This document shows positions 31,750-42,100 of a stretch of DNA of 54,103 bases, in pieces. This DNA comes from Candidatus Iainarchaeum sp. (GTDB lineage Archaea; Iainarchaeota; Iainarchaeia; Iainarchaeales; JAFCCW01): NCBI GenBank assembly GCA_017609985.1, contig JAFCCW010000014.1, positions 1-54,103 on the forward strand. The letters are read 5' to 3'. Under the pieces are notes generated by a model. It was given only the letters and a program-made list of their open reading frames with translations. It was not told the origin of the DNA and searched no databases. Position 1 is the stretch's first letter, and each line of letters begins with the position of its first letter. Both the position numbers and the translations under genes were made by a program.

Positions 31750-32265
31750 TTATGGAGTAATCCTTTCACTTTGGTAATAGTTTATTTCATCTTCTGAATC
31801 AACCACTGCTATCAGCAGTTTTGCTCTGATGTTCTGGCTTAACCTGACCATTCTTGAATAAGGAATCATTCCTGTTCTCTCGTCTTGGGTAAACACTTTT
31901 ACAACCCACTGGGTGTGTGCTTCACCCATTTTCTTTCCGCGCGGATAAACTCTGAAATCGAATCCAAATTTGAATCCTGTTTTGGCACAGTATCCCCTTT
32001 CTCTCAAGTTCTTGTAAACAACATACTTTGAATAAAATCTTGCTTCTCTTCCCTGGGCATATTCTAGCAACTTTCTTGGAGAAATCTTTTTTCCTTTTTC
32101 ATTAACCAGCTCTATTTTTTTGCCTTCAAGCAAATAAAGACCTTCTCTTAGGTCTAGGACGAGCTGTTTTCCTTTTCTTTCTCCGTAGCCCTTGCTTGTC
32201 AGCTGGTCAGCTGTTTTTTTTCCTTCAACAATTACTTTGTTTTGCACTAGCAATGATTTAGCCAT
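31750..32265 (-). CDS. endA: tRNA-splicing endonuclease (homotetrameric EndA type)
   Basis: 171 residues, the size of the alpha4-type enzyme. It cuts bulge-helix-bulge motifs in intron-containing or split tRNAs. The catalytic residues are visible: Tyr of FDFRVYPRGKK, His of GEAHTQWVVKVF, Lys of IRAKLLIAVVDSE. The N-terminal part (YGERKGKQLVLDLREGLYLL) is the usual substrate-binding domain. ATG at 32265. Divergent from trpS over 121 bp. Confidence 0.95.
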   Translation of the reverse strand: MAKSLLVQNKVIVEGKKTADQLTSKGYGERKGKQLVLDLREGLYLLEGKKIELVNEKGKKISPRKLLEYAQGREARFYSKYVVYKNLRERGYCAKTGFKFGFDFRVYPRGKKMGEAHTQWVVKVFTQDERTGMIPYSRMVRLSQNIRAKLLIAVVDSEDEINYYQSERITP

Positions 32266-32386
32266 TTTAATCAATCTCTCTTTTCTGAATTGTTTTTGTC
32301 TAATCCTTTTTTCTTATTTTAATCAATTATATTCTTTTGCGGTTATCTTTTAATACATTCCAGTAATTAATGTTTCCGGTGTTTTA

Positions 32387-33469
32387 ATGTCTCTTAATCC
32401 TTGGTCTTCAGATGCGGTAACTGATTATGACTATGTTTTCAAGGAATTTGGTCTCTCCAAGTTTTCTGAAAAAATTTCAAAGGAGCTGGATCACCTGCTG
32501 TTCAGGCGCGGAATTGTAATTGCTCATCGCGACTTTCAGCGCGTGTTCGATCGCATTGCTCTGAAAAAGCCTTTCATTAATATTACTGGAATTGCTTCTT
32601 CTGGTCACTATCATTTTGGTCACAAGGTAGATCTTGACTTGTTTATTTTCTTCAAGAAGTGCGGTGCAAGAAATTATTTTTCAATTTCAGATATTGATGC
32701 TTACACTTCCCGTCCTGACGACAAGGTTTCTTCTCTTGACGATTCCAAACAGTTTGCAGTGGACAATGTTGCTGATGCTCTTGCTCTTGGTCTTTCTCCA
32801 AAGGATATGTATGTTCAGAGCAACAAGGAAACACGTTTTTACGAATTTGCTTTCGAGCTTTCAAAGAAAATAACTCACAGTACTTTCAAGGCTATCTATG
32901 GTCACATTGACCTTGGAAAAGTTTCTGCTAATCTTTTGCAGTATGCTGACATAATGCATGGTCAGCTGAAGGAATACGAGGGATCAATGCCTTCAATAAC
33001 TGGTATTGGTCTTGACCAGGATCCTCATGCCCGAGCTACTCGGGATGTTGCAAGACGTCTTCCATATAACCTGGAATTGCCTTCTTTTATTTATTTCAGG
33101 CACCAGTCTGGTTTGCAGGAGGGAAGCAAGATGTCTGCTTCTCAGCCAAACACTGCAATCTTTTTGTCTGATTCTCCTAAGGCTGCTTCAAAAAAGATAA
33201 TGGGTTGTTTTACTGGCGGCAGGGAAACTGCTGAAAAGCAAAAGAAGCTTGGGGGCAGGCCTGAAATCTGCAAAAAGTACGAGCTTGACTTGTTCCACCT
33301 GGAAGACGATAAGAAGCTTAAGGACATTCACGACAAGTGCAAGGCAGGCGAGAGGTTGTGCGGACAATGCAAGCAGTTAACCTGTGAGTATGTCTGCAAG
33401 TTTCTTGAGTCTCATCAAAAGAAGAAAAAGAAAAACATGAAAAAAGCCGAGAAAGTTGTTTTTGGCTAA
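32387..33469 (+). CDS. trpS: tryptophanyl-tRNA synthetase
   Basis: Charges tRNA-Trp. Class I signatures: PFINITGIASSGHYHFGHK (HIGH variant GHYHFGHK) and KMSASQPNTAIF (KMSAS) near residue 250. 360 residues, typical for archaeal/eukaryotic-type TrpRS. The C-terminal end is unusual: a Cys-rich stretch (CKAGERLCGQCKQLTCEYVC) followed by six lysines, which might bind metal or tRNA. ATG at 32387. Confidence 0.96.
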   Translation: MSLNPWSSDAVTDYDYVFKEFGLSKFSEKISKELDHLLFRRGIVIAHRDFQRVFDRIALKKPFINITGIASSGHYHFGHKVDLDLFIFFKKCGARNYFSISDIDAYTSRPDDKVSSLDDSKQFAVDNVADALALGLSPKDMYVQSNKETRFYEFAFELSKKITHSTFKAIYGHIDLGKVSANLLQYADIMHGQLKEYEGSMPSITGIGLDQDPHARATRDVARRLPYNLELPSFIYFRHQSGLQEGSKMSASQPNTAIFLSDSPKAASKKIMGCFTGGRETAEKQKKLGGRPEICKKYELDLFHLEDDKKLKDIHDKCKAGERLCGQCKQLTCEYVCKFLESHQKKKKKNMKKAEKVVFG

Positions 33470-33723
33470 ATTTTTTTGTGAATGTTTTTTCTGTGTCCTA
33501 CTCTTAAAACAATCAGTGTTTTTGTTGACAGAACTCTTTGAACTATTATTCTGTAATTTCCTATCCTTATTTTGTGGTATTGCTGGTTTTTTATTTTTTC
33601 AAGAAACAGATTATCTGATTCTGACGCAGAATAGACTTTGTTGATTATTCTTTCACAAACTACTTTTTCAATATTCTTTAGGTCTTTTTTTGCTCTTTCA
33701 GTCCAAATTATTTCAAATCTCAT
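33466..33723 (-). CDS. RelE/ParE-family toxin
   Basis: 85 residues: EIIWTERAKKDLKNIEKVV, HKIRIGNYRIIVQRVLS and LIVLRVGHRKNIHKKI, the strand-helix-strand pattern of RelE-type ribosome-dependent mRNases, with basic residues in the last strand. ATG at 33723 overlaps the TGA of the upstream gene (ATGA), so toxin and antitoxin are coupled. It ends four bases inside the trpS 3' end. Confidence 0.85.
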   Translation of the reverse strand: MRFEIIWTERAKKDLKNIEKVVCERIINKVYSASESDNLFLEKIKNQQYHKIRIGNYRIIVQRVLSTKTLIVLRVGHRKNIHKKI

Positions 33724-33968
33724 TTCAAGCCCAGCTCTTTTTTCAATTGCTTTGTTGTGTAGAGCCTGCTCTTTTTAATGTCATCTTTAGCTTCTTCAAT
33801 TCCTTTAAGTGTTTCTTTGTTCAATTCAAGCATTGATTCTTCATTTTGTTTCATGTTTTCTAAAAGTCTTCTTATAACATCTGCATATGTTTCTCTGGAA
33901 TATTCCTTGAATGATTCAAGCTCTTTTTTAAGATTTGTTGGCATTTGAATTGTTGTTGTATCAACCAT
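33720..33968 (-). CDS. antitoxin (ribbon-helix-helix/AbrB-like), partner of RelE
   Basis: 82 residues: an N-terminal strand TTTIQMPTNLKKELESFKEY as in ribbon-helix-helix antitoxins, then RETYADVIRRLLENM, and a charged C-terminal half that would wrap the toxin. ATG at 33968, TATA-like sequence at about 33980-34010. The gene order antitoxin-toxin with four-base overlap is standard for RelBE-type modules. Confidence 0.8.
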   Translation of the reverse strand: MVDTTTIQMPTNLKKELESFKEYSRETYADVIRRLLENMKQNEESMLELNKETLKGIEEAKDDIKKSRLYTTKQLKKELGLK

Positions 33969-34082
33969 TATAATCACTTATATTGTTCTATAGCGAAATA
34001 TATTAAAGGCTTTTGCCTTGCTCCTGGAAATAAAGGATAAAATAATGGAAAAGAAAAACAGAACTTAAAAAATAGAATTCAA

Positions 34083-34105
34083 GGAAGCTGAATCAATCAG
34101 CTTCC
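34083..34105 (-). terminator. terminator of the H1-like coiled-coil gene
   Basis: Minus-strand hairpin GGAAGCTG-ATTGATT-CAGCTTCC overlapping the end of the coding region, followed by TTGAATTCTATTTTTTAAG. Confidence 0.65.
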
Positions 34106-35743
34106 CTTGTTTATTTCTGCTTCAATCATTTCTGGAGTCACTGCTTTGTGGTCTCTGAGCTTTACGAGAACAAAGTTGTATGCCTTTACTGTGTCTTCAA
34201 GGCTTAGCTTTCTTTTGAATCCAATTCTTGCAACTTCGCTGAAGTAGGTGTTCACGATGTTGTGAGCCAGCTGTTCTCTTGGCAATCCCTCGCCTGCAGG
34301 CATTTCTTCAATCTTTTCGTTGAGGCTCCTGATTTCTCTCTTGAGCTGTTCCAACTCGCTGATTGTTTCCTGCTCTGCTTCTTCAACTTCTTTCTCAAGC
34401 TCTTCTGTTTTCATTTTTTCAAGATCTGAATCGCCTGATTCAATCTCCACTGAAGTGATGCTATTTCTGATTGCATCCATTTCTTTGGAGAAGTCTTCCT
34501 TGATTTTTTGAACTTCTTTGGCCAGCTCTTCTCTGTATTCTGTTGGGCTTGCAGTTTTTGCTATTTCAATTTCTGCACCCATCTTGAGCATTTTTTCGTT
34601 AAGGTTTCCCTTTAGGTCTTCAACAAGTCCTTTTATTTCGTTCATTCTTTTGTCAAGTTTCTCGTCCACAAGCTCTTCAATGTTTTCTGGTCTTGCAACC
34701 TGGTTAACTATGTTGCCAAGTTCTGCTGTCTCAGTTCTTGTCTGTTTAACTATTTCGCTGAGCTTGTTCATTTCTCCAAGAGCTTTTGTGGTTTTTTCAG
34801 TGCTTGTTTTTATTACATTCATGCTGTTTCCAATCGCGCCGATTTTGCTTGAAATTTCATTCAGTCTCTTTCCATATTCCTGCTCTGTCTGTTTCTGCAT
34901 TTTGTCGTGGTCTTCAAGTTTTTTTACAGCAGTTGTAACTGCTTTGTCAAAGCTTGAGAGTTGTTTTTCAAGCAGTTCTGATTTTTTGACTCCTGTTTCT
35001 ACTCCTGTCTTCATGCTGTTCACACTTCTCTGGATTGTGGAGAGCTTTGAGGAAACAGAGTTTACTTTGCCTGTATTGTTGTTAATCATTTTTCTAAGAG
35101 CGTCTGCTCTTCCTGTTTCTCCTTTCAAGCTTTTCTCCATTGCATTAACTGTTTTCTCAAGTGAAGAAACAGACTTGTCAATTCCGCTGATTTTTGTTAC
35201 CTGTGTTCTAAGCGGGGTTGCAAGATTTATGTAAGCAACTTTTTTGCTTTCAACTTTTTTCTTAACTGCTTTTTTAGCAGGGTTTTTCTTCTTAACTGCT
35301 TTTGCAACAGTTTTCTTTTTGATTGGGCTTGCCTTTTTCACAGCTGATTTTTTCTTTGCTGGTTTTTTTGCAACAGCCTTTTTCACTGCTTTTTTTGCAG
35401 TTCCTGCTCCGCTCACGTTCACATTAACTTCAACCTTGCTAACGCCTGCTTTCTTCACTGCTGGCGTTTTATTAACTGCGGCTTTTTTGGCAGTTGTTTT
35501 CTTTTTCCCAGCTGGTTTTTTTGCAACAGCCTTCTTTTTAATTGGGGCTTTTTTAGAAACAGTTTTCTTCACAACAGTTTTCTTTACTGCTGGCTTTTTC
35601 TTAACAGCCTTTTTCACAGCAGACTTTTTGCCTGATTCCTTTTTTGATTTATCATTGATCGTAACATTTACTTTCTTTCCGCCCTTTACAGTGATTGTTT
35701 CATTCCCACTTTTAACAGTAACAACATCTTTTGCTTTTGCCAT
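34097..35743 (-). CDS. histone H1-like (KKA-rich) coiled-coil protein
   Basis: 548 residues. Residues 1-35 form a beta-rich head (VVTVKSGNETITVKGGKKVN). About 35-185 is Lys/Ala/Pro repeat, in KKAVKKKPAVKKT- and AKKPAKKKSAVKK-like units, as in histone H1 tails and bacterial AlgP/HU tails. The rest to about 480 is coiled coil (KSVSSLEKTVNAMEKSLKGE and similar). A folded end closes it (GLPREQLAHNIVNTYFSEVA, then EDTVKAYNFVLVKL). It probably binds DNA or polyphosphate by the tail and multimerises by the rod. ATG at 35743 with GGGGG ribosome site. No similarity to its neighbours. Confidence 0.75.
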   Translation of the reverse strand: MAKAKDVVTVKSGNETITVKGGKKVNVTINDKSKKESGKKSAVKKAVKKKPAVKKTVVKKTVSKKAPIKKKAVAKKPAGKKKTTAKKAAVNKTPAVKKAGVSKVEVNVNVSGAGTAKKAVKKAVAKKPAKKKSAVKKASPIKKKTVAKAVKKKNPAKKAVKKKVESKKVAYINLATPLRTQVTKISGIDKSVSSLEKTVNAMEKSLKGETGRADALRKMINNNTGKVNSVSSKLSTIQRSVNSMKTGVETGVKKSELLEKQLSSFDKAVTTAVKKLEDHDKMQKQTEQEYGKRLNEISSKIGAIGNSMNVIKTSTEKTTKALGEMNKLSEIVKQTRTETAELGNIVNQVARPENIEELVDEKLDKRMNEIKGLVEDLKGNLNEKMLKMGAEIEIAKTASPTEYREELAKEVQKIKEDFSKEMDAIRNSITSVEIESGDSDLEKMKTEELEKEVEEAEQETISELEQLKREIRSLNEKIEEMPAGEGLPREQLAHNIVNTYFSEVARIGFKRKLSLEDTVKAYNFVLVKLRDHKAVTPEMIEAEINKGS

Positions 35744-35824
35744 AAAAAACCCCCTAACTGCGCATTGCACTTTATATACTTGCACTCAAACTAATATTTA
35801 AACCTTTTCACTGTGTTTAGTTAA

Positions 35825-36226
35825 TTAGTTTTCTGGGGTTTTTGCCTCAATTTCCTCTATTTCTTTCTCTTTTCCAAGGTCTTTTCTGAGTTCTTTTACT
35901 AGTTCCTTGTAGTACTGATTTTCCTGCTTTTTTAGTACTATCTTATCTACTTCCCCTAGCACTGCATGTGCTTTTATCTTGTCTGCTGTTCTACCCCATT
36001 CCAAAATTTCCTTGCAGGCTTTTCTCTTTTGTCCACAGTACTGTCTTATTTTTTCCATTGCTTTGTTTTCTGCGCTTATTTCTCCGGCTGCTGCGCCTGT
36101 TCCCCCTGCCATTGCCTCGCTGTCAACAACTGCCAGCACAATAGTTTCTTTTGCTCCTTTCAGCGCTTTGTCTAAGAATTCGCTTCTGCTTTCTTTCTTT
36201 GTGAGAATCGGCAGTAAAACCTTCAT
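35825..36226 (-). CDS. universal-stress-protein-like domain protein
   Basis: 133 residues with a Rossmann-like pattern: MKVLLPILTKKESRSEFLDK at the start, then ETIVLAVVDSEAMAGGTGAA, a long helix pair (IRQYCGQKRKACKEILEWGR), IKAHAVLGEVDKIVLKKQEN and a Glu/Lys-rich end. This is the order of UspA folds; the ATP-binding G-x2-G-x9-G(S/T) motif is not clear. ATG at 36226 lies 11 bases after the stop of the winged-helix gene, so they are an operon. Confidence 0.55.
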   Translation of the reverse strand: MKVLLPILTKKESRSEFLDKALKGAKETIVLAVVDSEAMAGGTGAAAGEISAENKAMEKIRQYCGQKRKACKEILEWGRTADKIKAHAVLGEVDKIVLKKQENQYYKELVKELRKDLGKEKEIEEIEAKTPEN

Positions 36227-36237
36227 AGTCAATAACA

Positions 36238-36960
36238 TTAGGCTACTAACTTGAATAAATCCTTTTTCTTTTCGATTGCAAGGCCTTCTTCCTTCAAAAA
36301 CTCGATTACGCACCGTGCAAGCTCTCTGTTTATTCCAAGAAAAGCAGATATGTCCTCTGTTCTTAATTCTCCTGCTTCTTCCAATAGTTTCTCTACTGCT
36401 GGCCTGTATTTTTCATAAACCTCTGAAGTAATAATATTGTAGTAACCGTCAAATCCCTTTACTCCCATTACCTTTCCTGATTCAATTTCTTCCTTGATTT
36501 CTTGGCAGAGCTTCTTCACTAACAGCTCGTTTTTTAACTGCATAAATCCGTGCTCTTCCAGCCCTGCTGCTGTGCCAGTGAATTTTCTTCCGCTCTCGCC
36601 GCCCTCTTCTTTTTCTGCTATTTTGTAAACTGCTTTCTTGTAGCTTGGATTCAGTTTGAATTTGATTACTTGTCCCTGTTCCACCAGCTTTTCAAGAGCT
36701 TTTTGCTCTTCTTCTTTTAGCCCTGTTTCAAATCTTCCCTCTACTCTTTCACTCAGTGACTTGTTTGCAATCATTTCAATAACTCGTGCTTCTGCTTCCC
36801 CAAGCTCTTCTTTTTCTATTTTCTTTTCCTTTAGCACCCAGGTGCCCTGCCCAGCTTTCTCCAGCTCAAGCTCTTTCGATGAATCAAGCCCTGCCTTGTT
36901 GTACTCGTGTTCGCTCAAGACCAGCATCTTTTTTCCGTCAACCTCTTCAATGCGCGCCAT
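36238..36960 (-). CDS. winged-helix-containing protein, unknown
   Basis: 240 residues, charged and mostly alpha-helical. The last 75 residues form a winged-helix-like unit (RPAVEKLLEEAGELRTEDIS, then AFLGINRELARCVIEFLKEEG). An N-terminal beta-rich stretch (KKMLVLSEHEYNKAGLDSSK) precedes helical repeats. It may be a regulator of its operon partner, the USP-like protein. GTG at 36969 would add three residues. Divergent from the lipoprotein gene across about 140 bp. Confidence 0.6.
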   Translation of the reverse strand: MARIEEVDGKKMLVLSEHEYNKAGLDSSKELELEKAGQGTWVLKEKKIEKEELGEAEARVIEMIANKSLSERVEGRFETGLKEEEQKALEKLVEQGQVIKFKLNPSYKKAVYKIAEKEEGGESGRKFTGTAAGLEEHGFMQLKNELLVKKLCQEIKEEIESGKVMGVKGFDGYYNIITSEVYEKYRPAVEKLLEEAGELRTEDISAFLGINRELARCVIEFLKEEGLAIEKKKDLFKLVA

Positions 36961-37072
36961 CTCTCCCACTGCTCAATTTGACTCTTATTATATACAGAGA
37001 ATAAATAAAAGAATTATTAAAATGCTCTTTAACTGATTGTGCCTGAGTTTCCGCTTTAAAAACAAGAAAACA

Positions 37073-37084
37073 TTTATATATAAC
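37073..37084 (+). promoter_or_regulatory. TATA box of the surface-lipoprotein operon
   Basis: TTTATATATAAC centred about 26 bases before the ATG at 37104, which implies a leaderless transcript starting at the start codon. Confidence 0.6.
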
Positions 37085-37103
37085 CTCGCAATTATTTATC
37101 CTT

Positions 37104-37766
37104 ATGAGGGGAAAGATTGTCATTGCCTTGCTTTTCATTCTAGTCATTTTCTCAGGCTGCGTTGGAGACTCTTCTGAGTCTGCACAAACAAGTCTCTTGG
37201 CAGTCTGGACTTCCAATGGAATTGACATTTCTGAAACTTCCCTTGCTGCAATTGACATTGCATTGCTTGACTCTGAAACAATCTCTTCTCTCAAGGCAGG
37301 AATTTCTTCAGTTGATGTTTCAGGCACAGACAAGTGCACAAAATCTTTGAAAACACTTTTTATCCAGTACGTTGACTATCTTTCCTATAAGCAGGAGCTT
37401 GCCAGCAATTCAGCAGAGCTTGATGCAATCACTCCTGACAACTATTGCTCTGATGGACTAACTATTGGAGAGAACGCAGTTTTCAAGATTGAATCCTTAA
37501 AGGCTTCCGCAGAGGTTTTATCTTCTTCCATTGCAAGCTTTTCTTCTTCTTGCCCGGAACAGGCTACTGCCTTAAACATATCTTCTGATGTTCCAGCTGT
37601 CGCCTTGTTGGAGGAAAGCCTTTCAACAGCACAGGAAGGACTGCAGGAAATGAAGGACTTGTGCTCCGAGCCAGTCAGCCCAGAGTTTGATATTGAAGAG
37701 CCTGAGGAAATCGAACCATTTGAAACAGTTACTGATACTGAAGAACCTGTAGAGGTTGATGAGTGA
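37104..37766 (+). CDS. surface lipoprotein (paralogue of 52172-52786)
   Basis: 220 residues: signal peptide with lipobox (VIFSGC), an outside helical domain, and an acidic tail ending in a Glu/Pro-rich stretch (EEPEEIEPFETVTDTEEPVE). Segments such as NGIDISETSLAAIDIALLDS and DYLSYKQELASNSAELDAI match the protein at 52172-52786 (NGINLSAENAFDSIDYASV-type), so they are paralogues. First gene of a three-gene operon with the 443-residue secreted protein (nine bases on) and the 1297-residue protein. Function unknown; a cell-surface attachment or receptor component is likely. Confidence 0.75.
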   Translation: MRGKIVIALLFILVIFSGCVGDSSESAQTSLLAVWTSNGIDISETSLAAIDIALLDSETISSLKAGISSVDVSGTDKCTKSLKTLFIQYVDYLSYKQELASNSAELDAITPDNYCSDGLTIGENAVFKIESLKASAEVLSSSIASFSSSCPEQATALNISSDVPAVALLEESLSTAQEGLQEMKDLCSEPVSPEFDIEEPEEIEPFETVTDTEEPVEVDE

Positions 37767-37775
37767 GGTGTTTTT

Positions 37776-39107
37776 ATGAAAAAAATATTTTTTATTTTTG
37801 GTTTGCTTCTAATTTCCCAGATAGCTTTTTCTTTAAGCGATCCAAATACTATTCTTGAAAAATACAATGATGACTCTGATTTCAAGGAATGGGTTCTTCT
37901 GGAAAAATTCCCAAAGAAGGAATCAGGAACTGTGTCAATAGTAAAGAAAGATGGTTCAAGGACGTGGAACAGAGAAACCTTCAACTTTAAATTTAATGAT
38001 CCGGATAATCCTGGCAACTATTATTATTTATGGACAACTTTTTCTGTGTTGGATTATTCTACTAATGATAACTACCAGCAAGTCAAGTTTGGTGTTAAAT
38101 ATGGGGTTAATGAGGCTAAATCTCTTGGTAGAACAGGAGATACTATTGTGCCTTGGACGCCTTCTGCAAAAAACAGGTTTTATGGAATCACTAAAGGACC
38201 AGAGACAGTTTCTGGATTCCAGGGCCCATATGTTCTCAAACATAGTTCTTTAGTTGATGACTTTCCCAATTTAATGTTTTACATTTATTTGCTTCCGAAA
38301 GAGTTTAGTGTTAACTCAAGCGATGCAGATAATTCTACTCACAAGTTTCCTTTTGAAGCTTGGATTTATGCAGCAAAACTTAAACCCAGAGAAGATTATC
38401 GTAAGTTTGATCAGGAAATTTACACTTTGAAACAGGGTCTTCCATACACTATTAACCTTACTAACACATACAAAGGCGGTCACAACACTGTTGATGTTGA
38501 CGCAAAGCTGGTGTTTTCTGAAATAGTGGCTGACTTAACTCCTAAGATTTCAGCAACCCTGATTAAGGATTCTGTAATAATAACGAGCACAAATTCAGTT
38601 CCGATTCCAATGCACACAAGACACTATTATGATTTCAAAGAGCTTAACAAATTTTATCAGCTGTCAATAAAACCTCTTAAAGATACCCTAAGGGAAAGAT
38701 ATGGCTGCACATATCTTGATGTTTCTGTTAGTGGAGCATATCATGGAGGGGGTTTGCTTAAAATAAGTGATGCTATTGGTCAGTCCACTGGACAAGGTCA
38801 ATCCTACAGTTCTTATCCTGTTTGGTTTGATTTAGCTGGAAAGCCATGCGAGGAGATAACTGGAATCGAACCCTATTATCTGCAGGGATCCACTTGGAAA
38901 GCTGGCGGTTATTCAATAACAAAAGAGAGTATTTCCGATGGCTGCAGGCTTACTTCGAGCAAAAATCTCTCAAATGCTAATAATCATAAGTGGAAAATAA
39001 TTTGTGATGATCGAAACAGAATTTGGGAGTTTAAAATAAGCTCCGATGGGTCAAGCTTTACAAAAGATAAGTGTGACTGGACTTCTGATGGCTTATGTCC
39101 CAGGTAA
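37776..39107 (+). CDS. secreted protein, unknown
   Basis: 443 residues. Signal peptide (MKKIFFIFGLLLISQIAFSL) and no further membrane segments. The rest is beta-rich with many aromatic and Asn/Gly/Ser residues (for example NYYYLWTTFSVLDYSTNDNY), as in extracellular sugar- or surface-binding proteins. No family recognised. The ribosome site GAGGTG lies near the previous stop, and the giant secreted protein follows after 16 bases. Confidence 0.7.
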   Translation: MKKIFFIFGLLLISQIAFSLSDPNTILEKYNDDSDFKEWVLLEKFPKKESGTVSIVKKDGSRTWNRETFNFKFNDPDNPGNYYYLWTTFSVLDYSTNDNYQQVKFGVKYGVNEAKSLGRTGDTIVPWTPSAKNRFYGITKGPETVSGFQGPYVLKHSSLVDDFPNLMFYIYLLPKEFSVNSSDADNSTHKFPFEAWIYAAKLKPREDYRKFDQEIYTLKQGLPYTINLTNTYKGGHNTVDVDAKLVFSEIVADLTPKISATLIKDSVIITSTNSVPIPMHTRHYYDFKELNKFYQLSIKPLKDTLRERYGCTYLDVSVSGAYHGGGLLKISDAIGQSTGQGQSYSSYPVWFDLAGKPCEEITGIEPYYLQGSTWKAGGYSITKESISDGCRLTSSKNLSNANNHKWKIICDDRNRIWEFKISSDGSSFTKDKCDWTSDGLCPR

Positions 39108-39123
39108 CGGGGAGGAATAATCT

Positions 39124-42100
39124 TTGAATAAAAAACCTTGCGCTCTTAAAGTACTTGCTCTAATTTTTATATTTTATATCTTATTTTTCTCTTTTCCCTC
39201 TGCTTTTGCACCAGGCAGTGGTGCTCATGCGGGTCTTGGCAGTGGTGCTCATGCGGGTCTTGGTGGTGGCGCTCCTGCAGGAGGGGGAACTAGCACAACT
39301 GTTACTCCTTCTACAACAGCCACTCCTCCAACTACGACTGTTTCTCCATCCAGCGGAGGCGATTGCTATACGTCTACAGCCCCAAGAAAAACAACAGGCG
39401 CGCGAAGAACTTCAAGAACTACTTACGGTGGTGCCTGTGCTTACATTCCAAACTTTTCTTTTGACATCTCTCTTTCCTGCGAGCAGGTTTCCGGAAAGCA
39501 GGCTGTTTCCGCTAAAGCAACTGTTTCCAACATAAAGGACTCAAGGGCTTTGAACTCTGCAAAAATGTGGCTTTGGGAAGGAACTAAATCTGTTAACACA
39601 AAGTATGTTGCAGAGCAGGCTGGAGAAATTGATGGTTTTTCTTATTCAAAAATAAAGTCTTTTGTTGAGTTCAGGGGAGACAATTCTCAAAGACGCCTTG
39701 TCTGGATTTCTTATTACAACGCGGATGAGTCTTCTGCAAAGCGTTATCTGATTGACGGTGGAAACCTTGAAGACACTCCTGGCGACTACACACATGATGG
39801 TCCGCTTTACTATGTTCTTGACGGCGGTAAGAAACAAATTTCAAACACTTCCTTGAAGACAACTCTTGACGCAGACTATCTTGCAACAAGAAACTCGGAG
39901 AAAACAGAGGAAGACATTGCCTGTGTCTGCGTTTCAGGAGACAACTATGATGCTGTGAAGCAAGGCACTGTTTTCTTTGGCGGAACAGTCAAGGACAATT
40001 CTTTTGGTTCAACTGCTTCTTTCAATGAATGGAAAGTTTTTGATGTCAAGCCTGCGGCAAATCCTTCAGATATTTTCCTTTCAGAGGGCGAGCACTGCCT
40101 GTGCGCTCGATTGTTAAGTTCTAAATCTTCTGCAGTCAAGAAAAACATTGCTTCTGCTATCTGCACTGTTGGAAAAGCAGAGTCTGTTGATTCGCCTCCT
40201 GCAAGATGTGTTGATTGCACTCCTGATGACAAGGGCAATGTTCCGGCAGAATGCACTGAAGAAGACAAAAAACCAGATATGACTGGTGACGAAACTGGCA
40301 CAGAGGCCTGCAAACCAGATGGCTCTGGTTTGGTTCCTGCAACATGCGCCGATCCTGACCTTTTTGGAACTGGAATCTGTGTTAATGTAAGTCCTGTTTC
40401 TCTTGCAAGAGAAATCTTGCTTTCAGACCCTTACACTTCAAGCGTTACAATTCCACTGCCTTTTGCAGTCATTGACGTTGGGTCTTATCAAGAAGTTTCT
40501 GACAAAACACCAGATGAATACGCTGAACTGATTAAGGAAAAGAATTCTGATTTAGCCAAATTTGTTGATTTCAAGGTTGAGGAAAATCCTGAAACAAATT
40601 ATTCTCTTGAATTAACAATTTCTCTCAAAGAGGATGTTGACTGGTCTCTGATTTCAAGCGCAGTGAAAAAGTTTGAAGGAGAACTATTAATTGAATACGG
40701 TGCTTTCGGCGGAGACCTTTACGTTGAAGAAAACGAAGAAGGAATTCTTTCTCCAAGGGAATCAATTCCAATAAAGATTTACAATGAAAAAGGAGTTCTT
40801 GTCGTCTGGAAGGATTCTGCTATTTCCGGGAAAGTAATTGCTCTTGCAGGCAAGTCAGACGGCTGGGATTCACTTGTTGTAAATCACAGTGAAGAAAGAG
40901 GCTCTGAAGCTCGCTCTATTGAGCTTTACTCTGCTTTAGCAGAAAAGTGGGATGAAAGTCCGTTTTCTTATGTTGCGCTTGTTTATTCTCCTGAAGAACA
41001 GGCGGAAAAATTTCCTTTTTCTCGTTCAAACAACTCTTCTCTTGATGTTTTCCTAAGCCAGGCAAGCAATGGAGAAATAGGAATAGCTGTTTCACGCCTT
41101 CCAGTCTCATCTGAAGACGAGCTTGAAAGATTGTTCACAGATCACAATCAGAAAAGAAAAAATAAGGATCTTCTTTTTACTGTGGGAGTTACTAACAAGT
41201 TTTCCACAAAATACGAATTTTATAATTCCATCAGTAAAAAGGTTTCAGAGAAAGATTGGAGTGATGCAGAAGAAATATCAGGCTATGAGGAGAAACAGGT
41301 TTTGTCAAAAAAGTTTGATGAAATAGTTGCCAATTCTGAGCTTGAAGCAGTTAAGGGCATCAAGTCTCTTGTTGAAGAAGGCAAGTCTCCAGCGGGAATG
41401 GATTATGTTCTTGTAAGAGCCGGTACTTATTCAGGAGATTCAAATAATTATCTGACTTATTATTCTGTTGAAGATTATTCCAATGCAAGCTTTGAGCAGT
41501 CTGAGCGATATCTTCTTTCAGGAGAAAAGATTACAAAGCAGTTGGCTGACTTCGAGGGTTTAATAAAAAGAGATGCTGTGTCCACAGCACAGTATTCTAA
41601 AAATGAGAAGTTTAAGAACATGTTTAACATTAGTTTGCTTTATCCTGATTCAACCGGAGTAATGGCTGACTTTGCTTCACAAGGAATAAAGCTTTCAGAC
41701 GGAGATTACTACACAAAAGATGATATTCCTGATAATAATGTGGATGAAGATATTGAAGCAATTTCTTTAGAATTCAAATTTGGTCTTCCAGCCAGACCAA
41801 TCATTGTCCTTGACGCCTGCCCGCAGGACAATGCTCTTCCGCAAGCATTTGTGGAAAGAGGCGCAAGTGCTGTAATAGCCTATTACAATTCTGATGAATT
41901 TGTTCCAAGAGAAGATAATTTTCTTGACGTTGATGAAGTCTCTGTTGGTTACTCAGTCATTGAATACAACAGAAATGCTGGTGACTCTGAAGACAAGCTT
42001 GTTATCTATGGCTTTCCTGATGTTCTCTGGGAAGGTGGCAGAGATACGGGTTATGTTTCGGAAAGTGGTTCTGAAACATCATCTGGAGATATGAGTTCGA

